Part shown: piece by piece, positions 5,209 to 6,185 of the stretch
Numbering within the stretch: position 1 is the first letter of the stretch
Layout: each line of letters begins with the position of its first letter
DNA from: JBEISR01 sp044337705
Lineage (GTDB): Bacteria > Planctomycetota > Planctomycetia > Pirellulales > Pirellulaceae
Assembly (NCBI GenBank): GCA_044337705.1
Contig: JBIINB010000208.1
Location: 1-6,185 of the forward strand
DNA: 6,185 nt
Direction: 5' to 3'
Position numbers and translations under genes: made by a program
The notes under the pieces: generated by a model
The model's database searches: none
The model's input: the letters and a program-made list of their open reading frames with translations, nothing else
What the model was told of the DNA's origin: nothing

Positions 5209-6174
5209 GTGATTCGACAAAGACGATGGATTGCGGCGATTCTGCTGGCATTCGTTCCTTTATCTACTGCGTCCTCCCAACTGGTCGCTCCGCCGCAAAC
5301 CGAATCGGACGGGCCGTCGCTCTACGTCGTCACCGTCCAAGGGAAAAACGGCTTCATCGATCGCGATGGCAAGGTCGTTATCGAGCCTACTTTCGAAAAA
5401 GCGTATCCTTTTTCTGACGGACTCGCCGCAGTCCAGCAGAACGATATGTGGGGGTTCATCGATACCACGGGGCGGATGGTGATCGAACCGAAATTTGCCA
5501 TGGTGGGTTTGTTTTCGGATGGACTGGCGAGTTTCCGGGCGAAGCGTTTGACCGATCCGTGGGGCTACATCGACAAGAGCGGCGAGGTAGTCATCAAGCC
5601 TCAGTTCGATATCGCCGATGGTTTTAAAAAAGGTATTGCTCGGGTCGGGTTCGAGACGCCTGGGAGCAAGTTGCTTTCGTTTGCCGATGCAGGTGGCACT
5701 TACGACTATCGGTTTATCAGCCGCGAGGGCAAGTACGTACCGGAACCATCACCCACGCATGATGCGACTGGCGAGCCGGACGAACTCATTCCTTTTCGCA
5801 AAGACGATATGGCGGGCTTTCTCAATGCGAAGGGCGAGGTTGTGATTGAGCCGAAATTCCAATCCGCGTCGCCCTTCTACGATGGCCTTGCCTGCGTTTG
5901 CCAAGGGGGATTGTTTGGCTATATCAACAAGCGCGGTGCCTGGGTGATTCCACCAAGCTTTCAGTATGCCAACGACTTTTCCAGCGGGCTCGCCGGAGTG
6001 TCACTCGGAGAAAAAGGCTGGGGGTTCATCGATCTTACTGGCAAGGTGGCGATTCCTGGTCGGTTTGGCTGGGTGTACCAAGGCTTCCGCGACGGCATCG
6101 TGGAGGTAGCCTTCGAAGGTAAGAGCGGGTACATCAACACGAAGGGAGAATGGGTTTGGGAACCGAGCCAATAG
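5209..6174 (+). CDS. Secreted WG (KWG) repeat protein
   Basis: With the GTG start at 5209 the protein has 321 residues and begins with a textbook signal peptide: charged RQRR, hydrophobic WIAAILLAFVPL at about 7-18, then STA at 19-21 as the likely cleavage site. The rest is nearly all WG repeats, each about 30 residues with a G-[FY]-[IL]-[DN]-x2-G-x-[VW] core, an EP-x-F turn and an F-x-x-G-L-A end. Units start near residues 47 (NGFIDRDGKVVIEP), 80 (MWGFIDTTGRMVIEP), 117 (PWGYIDKSGEVVIKP), 201 (MAGFLNAKGEVVIEP), 235 (LFGYINKRGAWVIPP), 270 (GWGFIDLTGKVAIP) and 305 (KSGYINTKGEWVWEP). A worn unit near 166 (DYRFISREGKYV) fills the gap. WG repeats probably form a beta-rich binding surface; no catalytic residues are known for them. 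The frame is open to an ATG at 5125, but that stretch encodes only the palindrome and a linker and would bury the signal peptide. The gene lies 80 bases after the TPR gene. Its ligand is unknown. Confidence 0.88.
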   Translation: MIRQRRWIAAILLAFVPLSTASSQLVAPPQTESDGPSLYVVTVQGKNGFIDRDGKVVIEPTFEKAYPFSDGLAAVQQNDMWGFIDTTGRMVIEPKFAMVGLFSDGLASFRAKRLTDPWGYIDKSGEVVIKPQFDIADGFKKGIARVGFETPGSKLLSFADAGGTYDYRFISREGKYVPEPSPTHDATGEPDELIPFRKDDMAGFLNAKGEVVIEPKFQSASPFYDGLACVCQGGLFGYINKRGAWVIPPSFQYANDFSSGLAGVSLGEKGWGFIDLTGKVAIPGRFGWVYQGFRDGIVEVAFEGKSGYINTKGEWVWEPSQ

Positions 6175-6185
6175 GGAAGGAAAAG

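Overview
The window looks like ordinary chromosomal sequence from a moderately GC-rich bacterium. My best guess is a planctomycete, possibly Pirellulales. This rests on the mix of a TPR-rich membrane-anchored protein, a secreted WG-repeat protein and a perfect GGTGTCAGGACTC-type palindrome, and it is an impression rather than a proof. There are no rRNA or tRNA genes, CRISPR arrays, transposase genes or phage genes.

Layout: (1) At 1-127 there may be the edge of another minus-strand gene, but this is uncertain. (2) At 128-625, minus strand, lies a gene for a small protein with four membrane segments; its start is a GTG preceded by a good ribosome binding site. (3) At 626-879 is a divergent control region with one good TATAAT box. 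(4) At 880-3125, plus strand, is the threonine catabolic pair tdh-kbl, overlapping by ATGA. Threonine dehydrogenase oxidises L-threonine to 2-amino-3-ketobutyrate, and the ligase splits that with CoA into glycine and acetyl-CoA. Both proteins are full length with intact catalytic residues. (5) At 3126-3442 is a 317-base gap with no credible gene but several inverted and direct repeats that could fold into a branched RNA. (6) At 3443-5128, plus strand, is a single-pass membrane protein with a large TPR domain. (7) At 5126-5185 is a perfect 60-base palindrome (29-base arms, 2-base centre) that includes the stop codon of the TPR gene. (8) At 5209-6174, plus strand, is a secreted protein made almost entirely of WG (KWG) repeats.

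The tdh-kbl pair is a clear two-step pathway operon. The TPR and WG genes lie in the same direction 80 bases apart and both appear to act at or outside the membrane, but nothing shows that they work together, and the hairpin between them could separate their expression. I do not see a new defence system or other large novel system. The most notable items are the palindrome sitting on a stop codon, which creates a misleading upstream ATG for the WG gene, and the possible structured RNA in the 3126-3442 gap.
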